A stretch of DNA of 64,000 bases from Fistularia commersonii (Eukaryota > Chordata > Actinopteri > Syngnathiformes > Fistulariidae). Location: assembly GCA_037954325.1 (NCBI GenBank), contig JBBMNZ010000017.1, forward strand, positions 12,474,001-12,538,000, in the 5' to 3' direction. Numbering within the stretch: the first letter of the stretch is position 1; each line of letters starts with the position of its first letter. Positions 35,861 to 48,889 of the stretch are shown piece by piece. Under the pieces are notes generated by a model. It had not been told where the DNA came from and made no database searches. It worked only from the letters and a program-made list of their open reading frames with translations. The position numbers and the translations under genes were made by a program.

Positions 35861-37639
35861 GCCCCAAAAGCTTCAAATCCGCTCTGATTTCAATCCAATC
35901 TGACCGTTTCTTGGTCTTACCGTTTAGAATTAGAACTGAGGAGGAAGTGAGTGACCTTTCTTGCTTTTATCGATTCAAAGCGGCTGAATGAGTCATCGGG
36001 AGGAAGCGGCACGTGCAATTCTACAACAACAACATCAAGAACAGCAGAATAATAGGAGTACCACCATGCTGGATGGTCTCCTGAGGTAGGAGGAGGAGGA
36101 GGAGGAGGAGGGCGGAGGCTGGGCGCAGCGAGGCCGGGAGGAAAGAAAGAGAAAAATAATACGATTTTTTCTTTCCAAACAGAGATAAAGCTCCTTTTTT
36201 CAATCCCTTTTTTGGTTTTAACGCCTTCACACATCTGTTGCTATCTGACTTCCACGTGCATTCAAACCTAACGGCTTGTAGCTATTTTTTTTTTCCCTTT
36301 TCCTCCCTTCAAAAAAAACAAACAAACAAAAAAAATAGCCTTTTCCAGGCGGCGTTGACCAAAGTGCAGAGAGAGTGTAAAACAACCCCGGAGAACCCGA
36401 TTATCTCTGGTCACTTTATCTTCTCGTCAATATGAAGCGTTTTATCCCGGCTGTTACGGCTCGGAGGACAACAGGATGTCTTGTTATTATCATGCCTGCG
36501 GCCCCCCTCCGCCCTCCACCCTCCTCCAAAACACGCATAAATTGCGCCTCAACCCTCCCCTCCCCGGTATAACCCATCTTTATAACTTCTCCTCTTATTC
36601 AGCCATGTTAATGGAAGACGACCGCAGGCCCCAGCGCCGTCTCAAACCCCGCAGTTAAGCTCTAACTGTTCACTAATGCTTCCCCCAATTTACTAATGCT
36701 CCGTCACCACAAAAACCCAGGAGTCAGCAACCCTCAACAGGCCCTTCCCCAAACACACACACACACACACCCACACACACCCACACGGCGGCCGCTATGG
36801 CCCATTAAGTGGCATTAGAGCCTCTTACCGGCAGGTTGCTCTGACTTCATGGCACCGCAGTGGAATTCCACAGCCACCCTGTAAGACTCTAAGTCTCGCC
36901 GCACCTTTCGCATCGCAAACCGCCACTAAAGCACTCCTGGCAGCGTAATAGGCCATCTACCATCTGCCGCCCTCCCCGGGTCTCTGAGTGCGTCGGCCTC
37001 TTCCCTCCGGTGCCGCGGTGGTTATGTGCGAGGGGGGTAATACCGAAAGCTTCACTTTGGGCCGAGAAAGTTAAAAAAACAAAAAAAAAATCGCCGCCTT
37101 GACTCGGATGCGGAGCCGCCCTGTTGACGGATATTCGATTAGCTCCGGCTTTTTCGGCCCGGGTAAGTTATTTTTAATCTTTCCGGTTTGGAGTCCAAGT
37201 ACCTTTCGGGGTTCACTGAATGGTGCTGGAGGAGCGGGGTGCGCCATCTGCTACGTTGGCGCAAACGCATGATCGGAAAATGATTTTATGTCTAAAACGT
37301 GAGGATTCCTACTGGATCGGGCTGCGTTTGTCTCACAACCCTGAAGAATGGAAGGTAGGTGATGGACAGATGAGGATTTAAAACGACAAAAGTGTCCGTC
37401 TTAATGTGGTTCCAGGAAGTAGCCTCCTCCAAGGGGAACCTTTTAGTTTTGCGTTCCCACAGGAAGTGAGGGACCTCGGTAGGGACCTCCGTGATGCACC
37501 TCAAGCTTCACACTCAAAACAAACCACAGAAGACCAGGGAGACGACATGGACAACGCGGAGGCGGAAGCTGCCACAGCATTAGTGGAATGATAACCGTAG
37601 ACTATCAGACGGTTGAAGTGTTTTTATCTTCTTCCTGAA
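35861..37639. other. Intergenic sequence with candidate conserved blocks
   Basis: A GGA-repeat lies at 36090-36111 and a CA patch at 36753-36786. The 36790-37000 part is unique, high in complexity and unlike any repeat here. No gene seen. Confidence 0.45.
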
Positions 37640-39120
37640 TCGGCGGCTGCTCCTGACATCCATGTATCTCCTCCGGTCTTCCTCCAGACCTCCTGCCAAG
37701 CAACTCCAACCTCAGCCTTCTCTGACCTTCTCTCCAAAACATCTAGCATGCGCCGTCCCTCTGATGGATTCCTGATCCTCTCCGTCCTCCTCGCTCCCAA
37801 AGAGGAACCTCAATATTTTCATCTCTGTTTCTTGTCTTCTCTTCAGTGCCGCTTCTCCAAACCATACAGCATTGCTGGTCTCACAACTGTCTTGTCCACC
37901 TTTCCTTTCCTTCCGGCTGATATTCTTCCATCACACCTCATCCTGACCCTTTTCACCACTTGTTCCAACCTGCTTGAACCCGTTTCTCCACCTCTTTGTC
38001 ACATTCTCCATTGCTCTGGACGATTGACTCCTTCTTCTTCTTTCGGCTTTTCCCTTGAGTGGTCGCCACAGCGATTCAACTTTCCATCTAACCCTATTCT
38101 CTGTATCCTCCTCTCTCACACCAACTACCTTCATATCCTCTCTCACTACGTCCATAAATCTTCTCTTTGGTCTTCCTCCAGACCTCTTGCTTGGCAGCTC
38201 CAATTCCAGCATCCGTCTACCGATATATTCTCTATCCCTCCTCTATACATGACCCAACTATCTCGGTCTGGCTTCTCGGACCTTCTCTCCAAAACATCGA
38301 ACATGAGCCGTCCCTCTGATAGACTCATTCCTGATCCTCTCCATCCTGGTCACTCCCAAAGAGAACCGTAACATCTTCATCTCTGCAACCTCTAGTTCTG
38401 CCTGCTGTCTTTTGGTCAATGTAACAGTTTCTAGTCCATACAGCATCGCTGGTCTCACCACTGTCTTGTACACCTTTCCTTTTATTCTGGCTGAAAGTCT
38501 TCTATCACACAGTACCCCTGACACTTTTCTCCACCCATTCCAACCTGCTTGGACCCGTCTCTCCACCTCTTTTCCACACTCTCCGTTGCTCTGGACTGTT
38601 GACCCTAAGTACCTGAAATCCTCCAGCTTCTTGATCTCCACTCCCTGTAGCCTCACCGTTCCACCCGAGTTCCTCTCATTCACACGCATACATTCTGTCT
38701 TGCTGCGACTAACTGTCATTCCTCTCCCTTCCAGAGCATACCTCCACCTCTGGACATTGACACCAAGTACTTGAAATCCCCCACCTTCTGTATCTCTACT
38801 CCCTGTAGCCTCAGCGTTCCACTTGGGTCCCTCTCATCCACACACATATTGAGTCTCCTTTCCAAAGCATACCTCCACCTCTCTAGATGTTCCTCCACCC
38901 CCTCCTCGCTCTTACGACAGATCCCAATGTCATCTGCGAACATCATGTTTCTTCCTTTCCCACCCCATCTGCCAGCCTGTCCATCACCAGTGCAAACAGG
39001 TAGAGTCTCAGAGCAGATCCCTGATGTAGTCCCAACACCACCTTGAACTTCTCCATCACGCCTCACCGCTGTCTCCACCGTGACCGAGAAGTATCCGGTA
39101 ACGGGCCGGCTTAAGAGTTG
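37640..39120 (-). mobile_element. Non-LTR retrotransposon reverse transcriptase remnant with internal duplications
   Basis: On the minus strand the translation includes NMMFADDIGICRKS (the catalytic F/YADD box of reverse transcriptases, near 38930-38950). It continues with RLQGVEIKKLEDFRYLGSTV, RRVQAGWNGWRKVSG, KGKVYKTVVRPAMLYGLETV and AELEVAEMKMLRFSLGVTRM, then GGRPKRRFMDVVREDMK at the C-terminus. This is a common fish LINE; I do not assign its clade. Frameshifts and stops break it. A segment of about 140 bp is tandemly duplicated (38728-38868 unit). A second partial copy of the C-terminal part, with FGEKVREG and PAMLYGLE motifs, occupies 37640-38035. Confidence 0.88.
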
Positions 39121-41821
39121 CACCAATCACGTACATCACATGAATTCCAATGGATCTGTTCCATGCAGGCGCCAACGTGGTCCTGAAAAGGTTCTAGACC
39201 TTCAGGGGTTGCTAACACTTCCCATAGCTCATCCTATGACAAAGAATAAGTTTTCCTTATTAAATGTAAGCTTAAATGCTAAATGTAAGTTTGCTTCATC
39301 ATTGATAAAACCAGGAATATAAATGACGATCATTATTTTTCGAGATGTCGCGTCTGGTTTTGTCGAATTGGGGAAAAAAAAAAAGCAATTTCAAAGTGTT
39401 CAGAGGAGCGAGCGAGGGAAGAGGCTGGTTAAAACAGCTGTAATGAGAGGGCTGCCGAAAAAACACATAGGGATTTGCAGATGGAGGCACGCCGGGAGGC
39501 TCCGTTACCATGGTAGCAAGTGATGTTTGTCCTCTGGACTTATGCTGTACTTACTCTGGTCTCATTTTGACCTGAAGGTCCAACGGGATGGGGGGCCTTC
39601 GGAGCCGCAGCAGGAACCAACACCGGATCTTTCTTCTTTAGTCCGTCCCGGTGGATGCCAGAAGCTGACAGGAGAACGTCGGTGCTGCCCAAGTGAGGAG
39701 GAAGACGAGGGGAACCACGCAGACGGAGATCGGTCGGACGATCTGGCGAATGGGTGAGCCCGGGGTCATCTGAGGCCCGGGGCAAATCTTGGCGATATGC
39801 CCCAAATTCTTCAAATTATCAGAAAGGAAAATATCCTGAAATATGAAACATGATAAAATGCTTTATTCAGATTTAAGTAAATCAAATTTATTTATTTTTA
39901 GATTAAATTAAAATTAAATTAAATTATTTATTATTAAAAATATATTATTATTTGTATTATTTTCCCCTCTTGTCGCAATACATCTGAACTTTTGTCACAA
40001 GCTGGGAGAAATTCTTTTTTCAATGCTTTTTAAAGCGTGACATAGAAAACCTCACACGTGTTTATTTTAATTTTAATTCTAAAAATGGCTTCAAGGCTTG
40101 CACCCGGGATTGAAAAGCGGAAACATTTCATCAAATACCGCAAACGGATTCATCGCCGCTGAAATTTTAAAATGACCATCTCACTTCCTGCTTTGTTTCG
40201 ACCCCCAAGTGTCGTCTTCCTCTGCACGCCGCCGGTCTGCGGCCTCGTTCCGGTCCGATCTGGATCAGGTGAGCGCGATTGGCCGATGTGATTGTCCGCA
40301 GGTGCGTGCAGCGGGCGAGACAGCGAGGAGGCCGAGGCAGTCAAGAAACGCCTTTTTCCGGAGTCTGCAGGCCGTGACGGGAGGCGCTTTGAAGACGGGT
40401 GACACATCCTGCAAAGGTATTTCCTCTTTACTAAGGATTTCAGAATATGCTAATGTGCTATATTTTCTATGCAGGCCAGAGAGCCTCTGGCTAACTTTAA
40501 CCAGCACTAGCTCAACACACACACACACACACACACACACCTGAAAGCCCAATCCCCGCATGTGCTACAGGTGCCTCATGTTTAAGTGCTCACACTTATA
40601 AAGCAATACTGTTGACAATATGGCTCCTTTGCACCGTCCTCCACTTCAAATCCCCCTCTGCTGCTCAGGCAGGGAGGGTGCAGATTGGAAAACCTGCTGC
40701 TGAACCGGCACTAGCTGTGTATATTTATGCCAGTATCTGATTTTGTAGATGTCCATAAAATGTTTTTCATTTAATGTCCATGCTAAGCTATGATTATTTA
40801 GAAAAATAAATAAGAAACATTTTATTTCAGGTACTTGACACTCCATGACAGGCACATTTGCATAAAATACACACGGTTGTATGTTTCTATATGCGACCCT
40901 GTGATTGGTCCAGGGGGAACTCTCGATCAATGGTTTCCCATTGTCGGCTTATTTCCATGAACACACACAAAATGTGCTAAAAGTAGCAAAGTCTGAAAGT
41001 TTATATTAAATGCATCCTGATTTGCATCATATTCCAGATGTACCTCCCCACTGTGTCGGTTTTGTTGTCGTGGGAGTCACATCTTATGGCGGCCGCTGGA
41101 CGTGATTTCTTCTCGAAGACGTCTCACCCCCTCATCATCTGAGAGGCTTCTGCATTTGAGTTTGAAAATGCATGTTTATCTGAAGCGGGAATGATTGTCA
41201 GTCTGACTGAATAAATAAATCTCTAATAATACTCAATGACAGTTTGCAACTCCTGAGTGCAGGATAAGCGCTATAGATAATAAACAAATGCGGCAAGTAG
41301 CTATTTCTCAGGAGGCATCACGGTCCACGGAGATAAATATGACCTTCCTCCAGAAGGAGGGCGGTGGTGCTTCCATGCAACAGCGCGATGGGACCCATAA
41401 GTCGATTATTAGAGCGTCTGTTGATGGTGGAGGCGACTCGCGTTGGAGACAGAGAGTGTGTGACAGCCGCCCTGTTTTGTAGCTCCGTTGGAAAAGGAGA
41501 GGGTTTTTTTTTTTTTTGCATGAAAAAAGGAAAAGCACGTTGGTCCTAATGGTGCGTTTTCAATACTGAACCACTCATCAGAGAGGCGTTTGTCTGCCAT
41601 GAGTCCCCGGCCCTTTCATCAATCACGACGTGATTTACGTCTTTGTTTTTTGGGGGGTTATAGACATAAAATAGCCCCGAGGAGGGGCAACAGTAACGGT
41701 GTGGGGGGGGGGGTAGGTTTGTGTCGATTTAAAAAAAACATTACAAGGATGGATGAGGTCTGTGAAGAAAGGAAGCGAGTGGCATTAAAAGATGACAACC
41801 TTCAGGAGGGAGGGAGGGGAA

Positions 41822-41824
<3 letters not shown>
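39121..41824. other. Intergenic sequence
   Basis: Mostly unique. A SINE scrap in sense orientation lies at 40870-40940 (TATGCGACCCTGTGATTGGT, CCAGGGGGAACTC). A CA run lies at 40517-40540. AT-rich low-complexity sequence lies at 39890-39960. Frames seen are random-like. Confidence 0.45.

Positions 41825-41886
<62 letters not shown>
41825..41886. repeat. (CA)31 microsatellite
   Basis: Pure CA repeat followed by CGCGCG. Confidence 0.97.
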
Positions 41887-41888
<2 letters not shown>

Positions 41889-43164
41889 GCGCAGTGTATT
41901 GTGAGTGTGTTGTTGTCAATAGAGATCTCCGGATGGTGGTCTGGTCCATAAAAACCCCGTTAATGACTCAAGGCCTGTGGCTCTGACCGCCACGGGCACA
42001 ACACAGGCCGTAATGGTGTTCTTATATCACACCATTATACAACTGTGTGTGTGTGCGTGTGTGTGTGTTTTTCCCTGATAGAACTTATCACAGAAAGCAC
42101 AAGTCCATTACATCCTAAATGGACTCCTCTGTCCCACTGGCTCTTTGGGGTCTCTGATAGAGGACGGAATAATCCAATCAGATGGACGTAAACATATTTT
42201 GGGCATAAAAGTATGAAGAAAGCAAAGCAGATAATGCGGCGACTCCGGCCGAATCTGGCAGCCAGCTGCGCTAACTTCTTTTTTTTTTTTTTTTTTTTTT
42301 TACGGCTAAAAGTAACAGAGATGGCCGCCGTATCTGCCGCCTTTTTGATCCGCCGCCTTTTTTTTTTTTTTTGGCCCATTGATGGATTTTTCATTGTCAG
42401 GCGAGGAGATTGTATCATTTAATTTTTTTTTTTTTTTTTTATACCATTGTGCAAAGCCAGAGGCTTGCTTAGCTTAGCCAGGGTGAGCTATTAATCCATA
42501 AGACTTATGATGCCGCGGGTCACAAGCGCCTATTCGTGGCGCTTTTATTTTATTGTTTTATTATTATGACACCCTGCCGTCTCCATCACACTCCTTCTTT
42601 CCTTCTCTGTTTCCCGGCTGGTGGAGGCAGAAGGCCGCCCTCATGGACCTTTAGCCGAAAAAGAGACTCCATCTCTGTAAAAGGACTAGATAACTTACGA
42701 ATTTTCGAGGTTGTACAAGCTCATGTTTTCCTGTTTTGAACGAGCGTCAATTTCTAATTTTGATGGTGCTGTTTTTTTAATTTATTTATTTTTTTAAATA
42801 TAATCCTATTATTGTAGGAGAATGTAGAATTGCAGCAAGTGGATGCCACGCTGGTTCCTTTGGCGTCTGAGATATCTGAGCGCTCGGCAGAATTAACCTA
42901 ATCTGTAAACACATTTCAGCAGTGGTGGCGGGAGGGGGGGGTTCTTTTTTTTTTTTTGGTAAACAAGAGTTTAATGGTTGCATACAGATGAGCTGCACGC
43001 TACTTTCTGGAGAAGATTCACTCTGACACGGATGCAGTGAGGTGCAAGGAAGCACACGAGGTTCTTCTTATTCAGTGGAGGGGTCTTCAACTTTCAAATA
43101 TATCCACTTGTAATGCTAGATTTAGCAGCGATTCGAGCTTCTGCTTCACAACCAGAAGTTCCTC
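41887..43164. other. Intergenic sequence with homopolymer T runs
   Basis: Poly-T runs at 42281-42301, 42358-42372 and 42422-42440 punctuate unique sequence. A GT patch lies at 42045-42069. No gene seen. Confidence 0.5.
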
Positions 43165-43245
43165 GGTTGGTTGTTTGGCTCTATATGCGACCCTGTGATT
43201 GGTCCGGAGTGAACCCCACCTCTCAACCAATGACAGCAGAGAGTG
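43165..43245 (+). mobile_element. SINE fragment
   Basis: CTCTATATGCGACCCTGTGA, TTGGTCCGGAGTGAACCCCA and CCAATGACAGCAGAGAG are the sense-strand body of the SINE. Confidence 0.7.
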
Positions 43246-43379
43246 ACGCTGATTAAGAATGAATGGACGGTTTCACAAAGGTAGCCGTAAGCTGTCTGGT
43301 TATTTCCATCAACGCACACAATGCTGTGGTTTGTGGAGGAGTTGAGGCGGATTGAGGTCTGTTGGAGACCCTACATTGT

Positions 43380-43655
43380 CCAGACTGGCGAATGAAGGGT
43401 TGAATATTATGACACGTGAATGAGAGGGTTAACAGTTGTGTCTCTATATGACGTGAATGTGAGGGTGAATGTTGTCTCAATATGATGTGCATATGGTTGA
43501 GCATTTCTATATAATGTGACTATGAGCAGGTGAATGGTTGTATGTCTCTATATGTGGCCCTGTGATTGGTCCAGAGTGAATCCCCACCTTTCGTCCAATG
43601 ACAGCCGGGATAGGCTGCACCCCGCGTGACCCTGAGTAATGAATGAATGAATGAT
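43380..43655 (+). mobile_element. SINE tail with short minisatellite expansion
   Basis: About four to five diverged units of TCTATATGACGTGAATGAGA then GGGTGAATGGTTGTATG (43380-43550) run into ATGTGGCCCTGTGATTGGTC, GACAGCCGGGATAGGCTGCA and a GAATGAATGAATGAT terminus. The minisatellite unit is the same as at 15.8 kb, in the opposite orientation. Confidence 0.75.
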
Positions 43656-44131
43656 TCATTTAATGGCATTAGATGTCGTGTTCTTGGAAAGAGTGGTTTA
43701 AAAGCACGTTACGATCTGGAATGGTGTTACATAAAAGTAAATGCACATTGTTCTTCAGGTTTTGCAGAAATGTATGTTTCTGCCAGCCGTAATCATACAT
43801 CAATATGTGGAGCCGATCATTCTCCGTCGCTCTGAGCTGGAGGGAAACACACTCTCTCTCCTTCAGGTCCATGATTGGCCGCGGAGGAGGCCGCGGTGCT
43901 ATGCAGAGGAGATCTGCCAGCACCAGGACGCCCGATTGTTAGAACCCACACACGGAGATAGAAAAGTGCACTTTGTAGTATCGAGCACTAATCCTGCCGT
44001 GCTGCTTCAGGTTTGTGCCACTGCCCTAGTACAGGTGTGTGTGTGTGTGTGTGTGTTGTTGCATGCTGCGTCCCCGTGCCTGCTCCCACCGCCTTGAATT
44101 GGACTGTGCTTCTGCTCGGATGCACATGCAT

Positions 44132-44164
<33 letters not shown>

Positions 44165-45589
44165 AGAACGGGTGTCTTTTTGTGGCTCTGTGTGTTTGTT
44201 TGAGTTGTGTGTGTGTGTGTATGTTTAGCTGATCTTGCTGCTAATTGATTTTACATAGACGTTATTATGGTGCATTCTCCTTATATATTTACAATGCCTG
44301 AGGGGGTGCAAAGAAACAAAATAAAAACGCTTTACTGTAACCATCCTTGCTGATGCAAGCGTGTGTGTGTGTGTGTTTTGTCAGGTTTATATTTAGCCTG
44401 GTGTGTCCACCGTGCAGCCTGCTAAGTAACCCACTGTCGGGTGCAGCGGGGAGTGAATCACGGGGAAGGGAGAAGACGCGCTGCCACCCGAAGAGGTTTT
44501 GAATTTTGCATGTTCTCTGCAGCGCTCGCTGCGCTCCACAACCAGAGCTTTGGAGATCTGGACATCTGGATACCTGGTCCAAACCATGGCCTGATGTTCT
44601 AGACTTCCAGTAGCAATGACCTGCTCATCGCTATGTCAGCATCACATTGTATTAATGGTGGAACTTAGGTGATAAAATCACAGCTTTGTGTGTGTGTGTG
44701 TGTGTGTGTGTTTGTGTTTGTGTGTGGGCTTCTGCTTTCATTTCCTCCCGTTAATACAATGGAATATTATCTCAGAGGAATAAGTGAGGTTTCCGAGCGG
44801 GGGAATTGGCTTCTTGTGTCCGGAGGCCGGATCCTGAGTGTTATCTGCGATTTTTTTATTTTTATTTTTCAAAACAGTTTAAGAAAAACAGAAATAAGCC
44901 GAGGAAACGGACGCTTTCTGGCTTTTCCGTCTTAAAAGTTCGGAAACCAAACATGTAATTCTGCACACACACACTTGGACGATTTCCTCATTTCTATCGA
45001 TTTAACAACCGCCGTTAGTTCAACTTGTTTAATTATATTTTCCTCGAGGACGTCGGGATGCGATGCAGAATAAAAAAAAAAAAAAAGACAAAACAAAAAA
45101 ATCTCTGCCGAGCAGTGAGAGATTTAGGAAATTAATGAATTTTTTTTTTTTTGTCTCTTAATCTCTAAAGTAAACAGTGTTTACTTATTACTTGAAATGC
45201 ATTACTTTAATGACGGGGGACAGTCAGACACCTATTGATTTGAATCTAACACACAACATTCATTCGGTTGTCGTCGTTTGCAGGATTTAGCGCTTTCTCC
45301 TTTCCACCCTAATTGGCTTTTCCACAAGCACTTTTCTCTTTCCTCCGTTGCTGCTATTGTTTGCAGGACATGGACTAATGGCGACTCACCTTCTCGTTCA
45401 CGGCCATATTTACGCTTCGCCTCATCGGCCGATCTCTTATTTTTTCGGACAAACTCGAACATTGGTTTGTGTCGCCTTTGGCTTCTAGCGGCGAACCGTT
45501 TACCATTTATCTTGTGAAATAGAACCAATAATGGGATCATACATATATATATATATATACTGGCGGTTCAGTGTTTCTCACAGCCAGAA
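43656..45589. other. Intergenic sequence with GT microsatellites
   Basis: GT runs lie at 44034-44056, 44134-44161, 44203-44220, 44360-44375 and 44685-44711. Poly-A and poly-T runs lie at 45071-45085 and 45140-45152. The 43850-43940 part is GC-rich with short open frames but no recognisable domain. Confidence 0.5.
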
Positions 45590-45650
45590 GCAGGTGAATG
45601 GTTGTACGTCTCCATAGGGCGTGAATGAAGAAATTACAGCTTGCCTGGCC
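45590..45650. repeat. Minisatellite unit left of LINE2 fragment
   Basis: CAGGTGAATGGTTGTACGTC and TCCATAGGGCGTGAATGAAG match the SINE-derived minisatellite. Similar units resume at about 46575-46680 on the far side of the LINE fragment. Confidence 0.55.
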
Positions 45651-46570
45651 AACATCTCAGATTTGATGGCAACTAACCACCTGAAGCTCAACCCAGACAA
45701 GACTGAGCTGCTCTTTCTCCCGGGGAAAGGTTGTCTGCACAGAGACCTGGCAATCACCATCGACAACCCCAACTGCGAGAAACCTGGCTGGTCCTAGACG
45801 ACCAACTGTCGTTCTCAGCGAAAGTCGCATCGGGAGCACGTTCCTGCAGATTCCTCTTTCAGATTCCTCACAGAGGATACGGCGCAGCTACTCATTCAGT
45901 CATCTCTCGTCTGGACTACTGCAACTCCCTCCTTATTGGTGACCCAGCGGTGACCATCAGGCCTCAGGAGCTTATTCAGAAAGCGACAGCCCGCCTGGTG
46001 TTCAACCGACCCAAATTCTCCCACACAATTCCCCTTCTTGTGTCCCTTCACCGGCTCCCGGTAGCCGCCCGCATCAAATTCAAGACCCCGGTGCTCGCCT
46101 ACCAGGTGGTGAATGGGACGGCCCCGTCTTATCTCCAGGTTATGGTCAAGCCACATGTCCCGACCCGTCCCCTCCGATCTGCCACCTCTGGGCGCCCATC
46201 CACCCCGTCGCTCAGAGCCCCTGGCTGCCGATCGAACCGATCTCTGCTCTTCTCGGTCCCGGTGGAACAAACTCCCGAACAAAGTCAGTCAGCAGAGTCG
46301 CTGCCCATCTTTTGCCGTGAGCTGAAAACATACCTCTTTACCCAGTACTACCCCACTAATCGCACTTAGCCTCCAAGCCCCCCGGAGAAAAAAAAAACAA
46401 AAAAAAAAAAAAACGTGAAATGAATGTATGTATATGATTCTGAGATGGCTGTTTGGTCGAATGGTCACTTCTGACTTCCGACTACTGGTTCTTCGGATCT
46501 TCGGTGACTGAATTGCACTTCTTGTAAGTCGCTTTGGATAAAAGCGTCTGCCAAATGAGTGTAACGTCAT
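45640..46570 (+). mobile_element. LINE2 (L2) fragment: reverse transcriptase C-terminus and 3' tail
   Basis: Translation gives TNHLKLNPDKTELLFLPGKG, SRLDYCNSLLIGDP, ELIQKATARLVFNRPKFSHT, IPLLVSLHRLPVAARIKFKT and a final LKTYLFTQYY before a stop at about 46368. The 3' untranslated tail contains TTGTAAGTCGCTTTGGATAA and AAGCGTCTGCCAAATGA, the recognised L2 terminus. A deletion removes the usual LGV motif and shifts frame. It is 5' truncated and dead. Confidence 0.92.
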
Positions 46571-47644
46571 GTAGTGAATGGTCAACGCTCTATATGTAGC
46601 ATTTACAGTTGCGTGTATTTATATGTGAAGAGAGTGAATGTTTGTACGTCTATGAGCGGATGAATGGTTATCTCTCTAGCGATATAATTGTTTTGTAATT
46701 ATATAATAACATTCGAGAGTGTGTTCAGTTGTGCTTAAAGCCCTTGTATTCCCCGAAGCTGCCGTAACAAGCTTTTAAGTCACAGTACAAATAACGGAAG
46801 GCAAAACTAATTCAACATCCTATTATATTTGTCATCCTTTTTTTCTCTTGGACCATCACCTGAGAGCACGGTTATTAGCTTTTAGTCCATCACATTAGCC
46901 TCGAGAGGATTCAGCAACATTAAATTGATATATTTCCCCCCCTGCCCGTTCCCTCTCTCTCTCTTTCCCAACCTCCCCCGAGGCGACTCTTTTTGACCCG
47001 TGACTGATTTTTCCAAAGTGTGAGGCCTGCCGGAAGCCGTTCCATTTTATTTTTCGCGTCGCGGCGTCGAACTCAACCGTGCATACGGACCTTTCACGTT
47101 TCACAGATATGTGGTGTTTGGAGGAACCCCGGACGACCCGTACGGAAAGGCCTTGTTTTGGCTACGCGCTCAAAACACGAAACTTCTAGCCGCGGGGCGA
47201 CAGCGCCGACCGCCGCGGAAGGAAGCTCCGATCTCTCGGTGAAAACATCCGTACGACGTGCGGCGTGGAATCGCTTCCATGATGTAATTACGCCAGATGG
47301 AGGAAATTCAATAAGGGAAAAAAAACAACAAATGTTGGGGCCTCAACTGGATCTCATCATTCTCCAGCTCAGTTCACAACGCATGAAGTCCCGGTTGGAG
47401 AACATCCGACCCAGAGTCGGGTGTCGTTATACCAGCTTTTATTCCAAAAAAAGCACGATTCCACCGCCGATACCTGCGCCCTCCTTACCTCGACGCATAT
47501 TTCCATCTAGGTTTGCTCGGTAATTCGATTTCCTCTGACTGGCTCTCTCGCTTTTGACGGTCTTTGTGCGGCAGCGATCTTCGGCGTCACATCCAGAAGC
47601 TTCTCCGGTTTGTTTCTCAATACTTATGTATATACGATGCATGA
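46571..47644. other. Intergenic sequence
   Basis: Minisatellite remnants lie at 46575-46690. The rest is unique. A 167-residue plus-strand frame at 47020-47523 lacks family features. Confidence 0.45.
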
Positions 47645-47750
47645 ATAGAAGACTTTCTACATGTGGCCCTGTGATTGGTCCAGGTTGGGCCAATCTCGGC
47701 CAATGATATCCATCCGAGCCCAGGATAAACCCCGTAAATAAGGAATGAAT
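47645..47750 (+). mobile_element. SINE fragment
   Basis: CTACATGTGGCCCTGTGATT, GGTCCAGGTTGGGCCAATCT and GCCCAGGATAAACCCCGTAA, ending in GGAATGAATG, match the sense-strand SINE tail. Confidence 0.7.
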
Positions 47751-48889
47751 GCGGTTTCCGTGGTGAATCGGTGTTTTTCTTCCCCCTCGTTCGGCTCATC
47801 TCCTCCTCTTTCTTTTCATTTTATTTGCTCTGGTGTCCCATTAAAGAACTTTGATCGCAGATATAACTTTCTACATGAAGCCTTTGCCACTCGGGACGGC
47901 GGCCGGCCGTGAGGTTGGGGGATCTTGGCAGAGGATTAGACAGACCTCGCATCCGCGAGGTGTTTGGGTTCACGCCGAGCCGGAGGATTAAAAGCCCCGG
48001 CTTTGAAAACAGAATTTTAAAGGCGGATTGGCGTGGTTTTCCGGTTACTCTGACTTCCGGGTGGGTGACCCCGACCCGACGGGTTGAGCCTCCCGGCGGA
48101 GATACGATGGTCCGGGGCGGGCGAGAGGCTGCCACGCGGCTACTAAGCTCTTTGTCAGCGTGTTAAACACCTGCCGGCTCATTATCGCTGGTTTTGTCAT
48201 CGTGTTTGAGGTGTTTGTGCGGCAAGCCGGGAACCGCCCTGCATACCTCTTTCGTCAGCTCCTTTTTTAAATGTCTCATCGTACCGATGGTCTTTGGCAG
48301 TTTCATTAGCACAGGCGGGTCCAAAGTCCGACCCGCGGGCCAAATGCGGTCCGTGTTCAAATTTACACCGGCCTGCGGCCTCTGTCATAAAATCAATAAT
48401 AAAATCTAATTCGGTCCGGCAGCCCGTTTTTTTCTATTTCATGTTTTTGATCTGAGTCTAAAATTGAAATAATGAGAAAGTACTGCATTTATCCTTTTTG
48501 ATAACACGTAATGCATGGATTCATATGGCCATGTTTTGCGCTTCTGAATAACATCACTGTTAGTTATTTTCCTGTTTGCATGTTTTGAATTTAGAAGTTC
48601 ATAGTGAGCATTTAATAGTGAATAATATGTAATGTTTCAAATGAACTGAGATAGGTTTTATTCATCTTTTAAAATTTTTTTTTTTCCTCATTTTATGTGG
48701 TCTTCAAATACGAACGACAGAGTAGTTTTTGTAAAAACTTCAGATCTGTGTGAAGACATGAAAAGTATGCCATTTGAAATTGGGAAAAAAAAAAATCATG
48801 AAATAGTTTATTTGAATTTGTTACTGATTCAAAGGATGTCATGCTGAATGGTTGACCTTGGCACATTTTTCACCTCACCAAAATATGGC
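47751..48889. other. Intergenic sequence
   Basis: A GC-rich unique part lies at 47880-48380. An AT-rich part lies at 48410-48800 and contains vestigial repeat-like text (AAATATGGCCCTCTTGGCAG, TTTGCACACCCCTGCA) typical of hAT-related dispersed repeats. No gene seen. Confidence 0.4.

Noticed and set aside
37613..38371. 252-codon plus-strand frame, the longest in the window
   Set aside because: It is antisense to a LINE reverse transcriptase remnant on the minus strand, whose translation carries family motifs; the plus-strand product does not.
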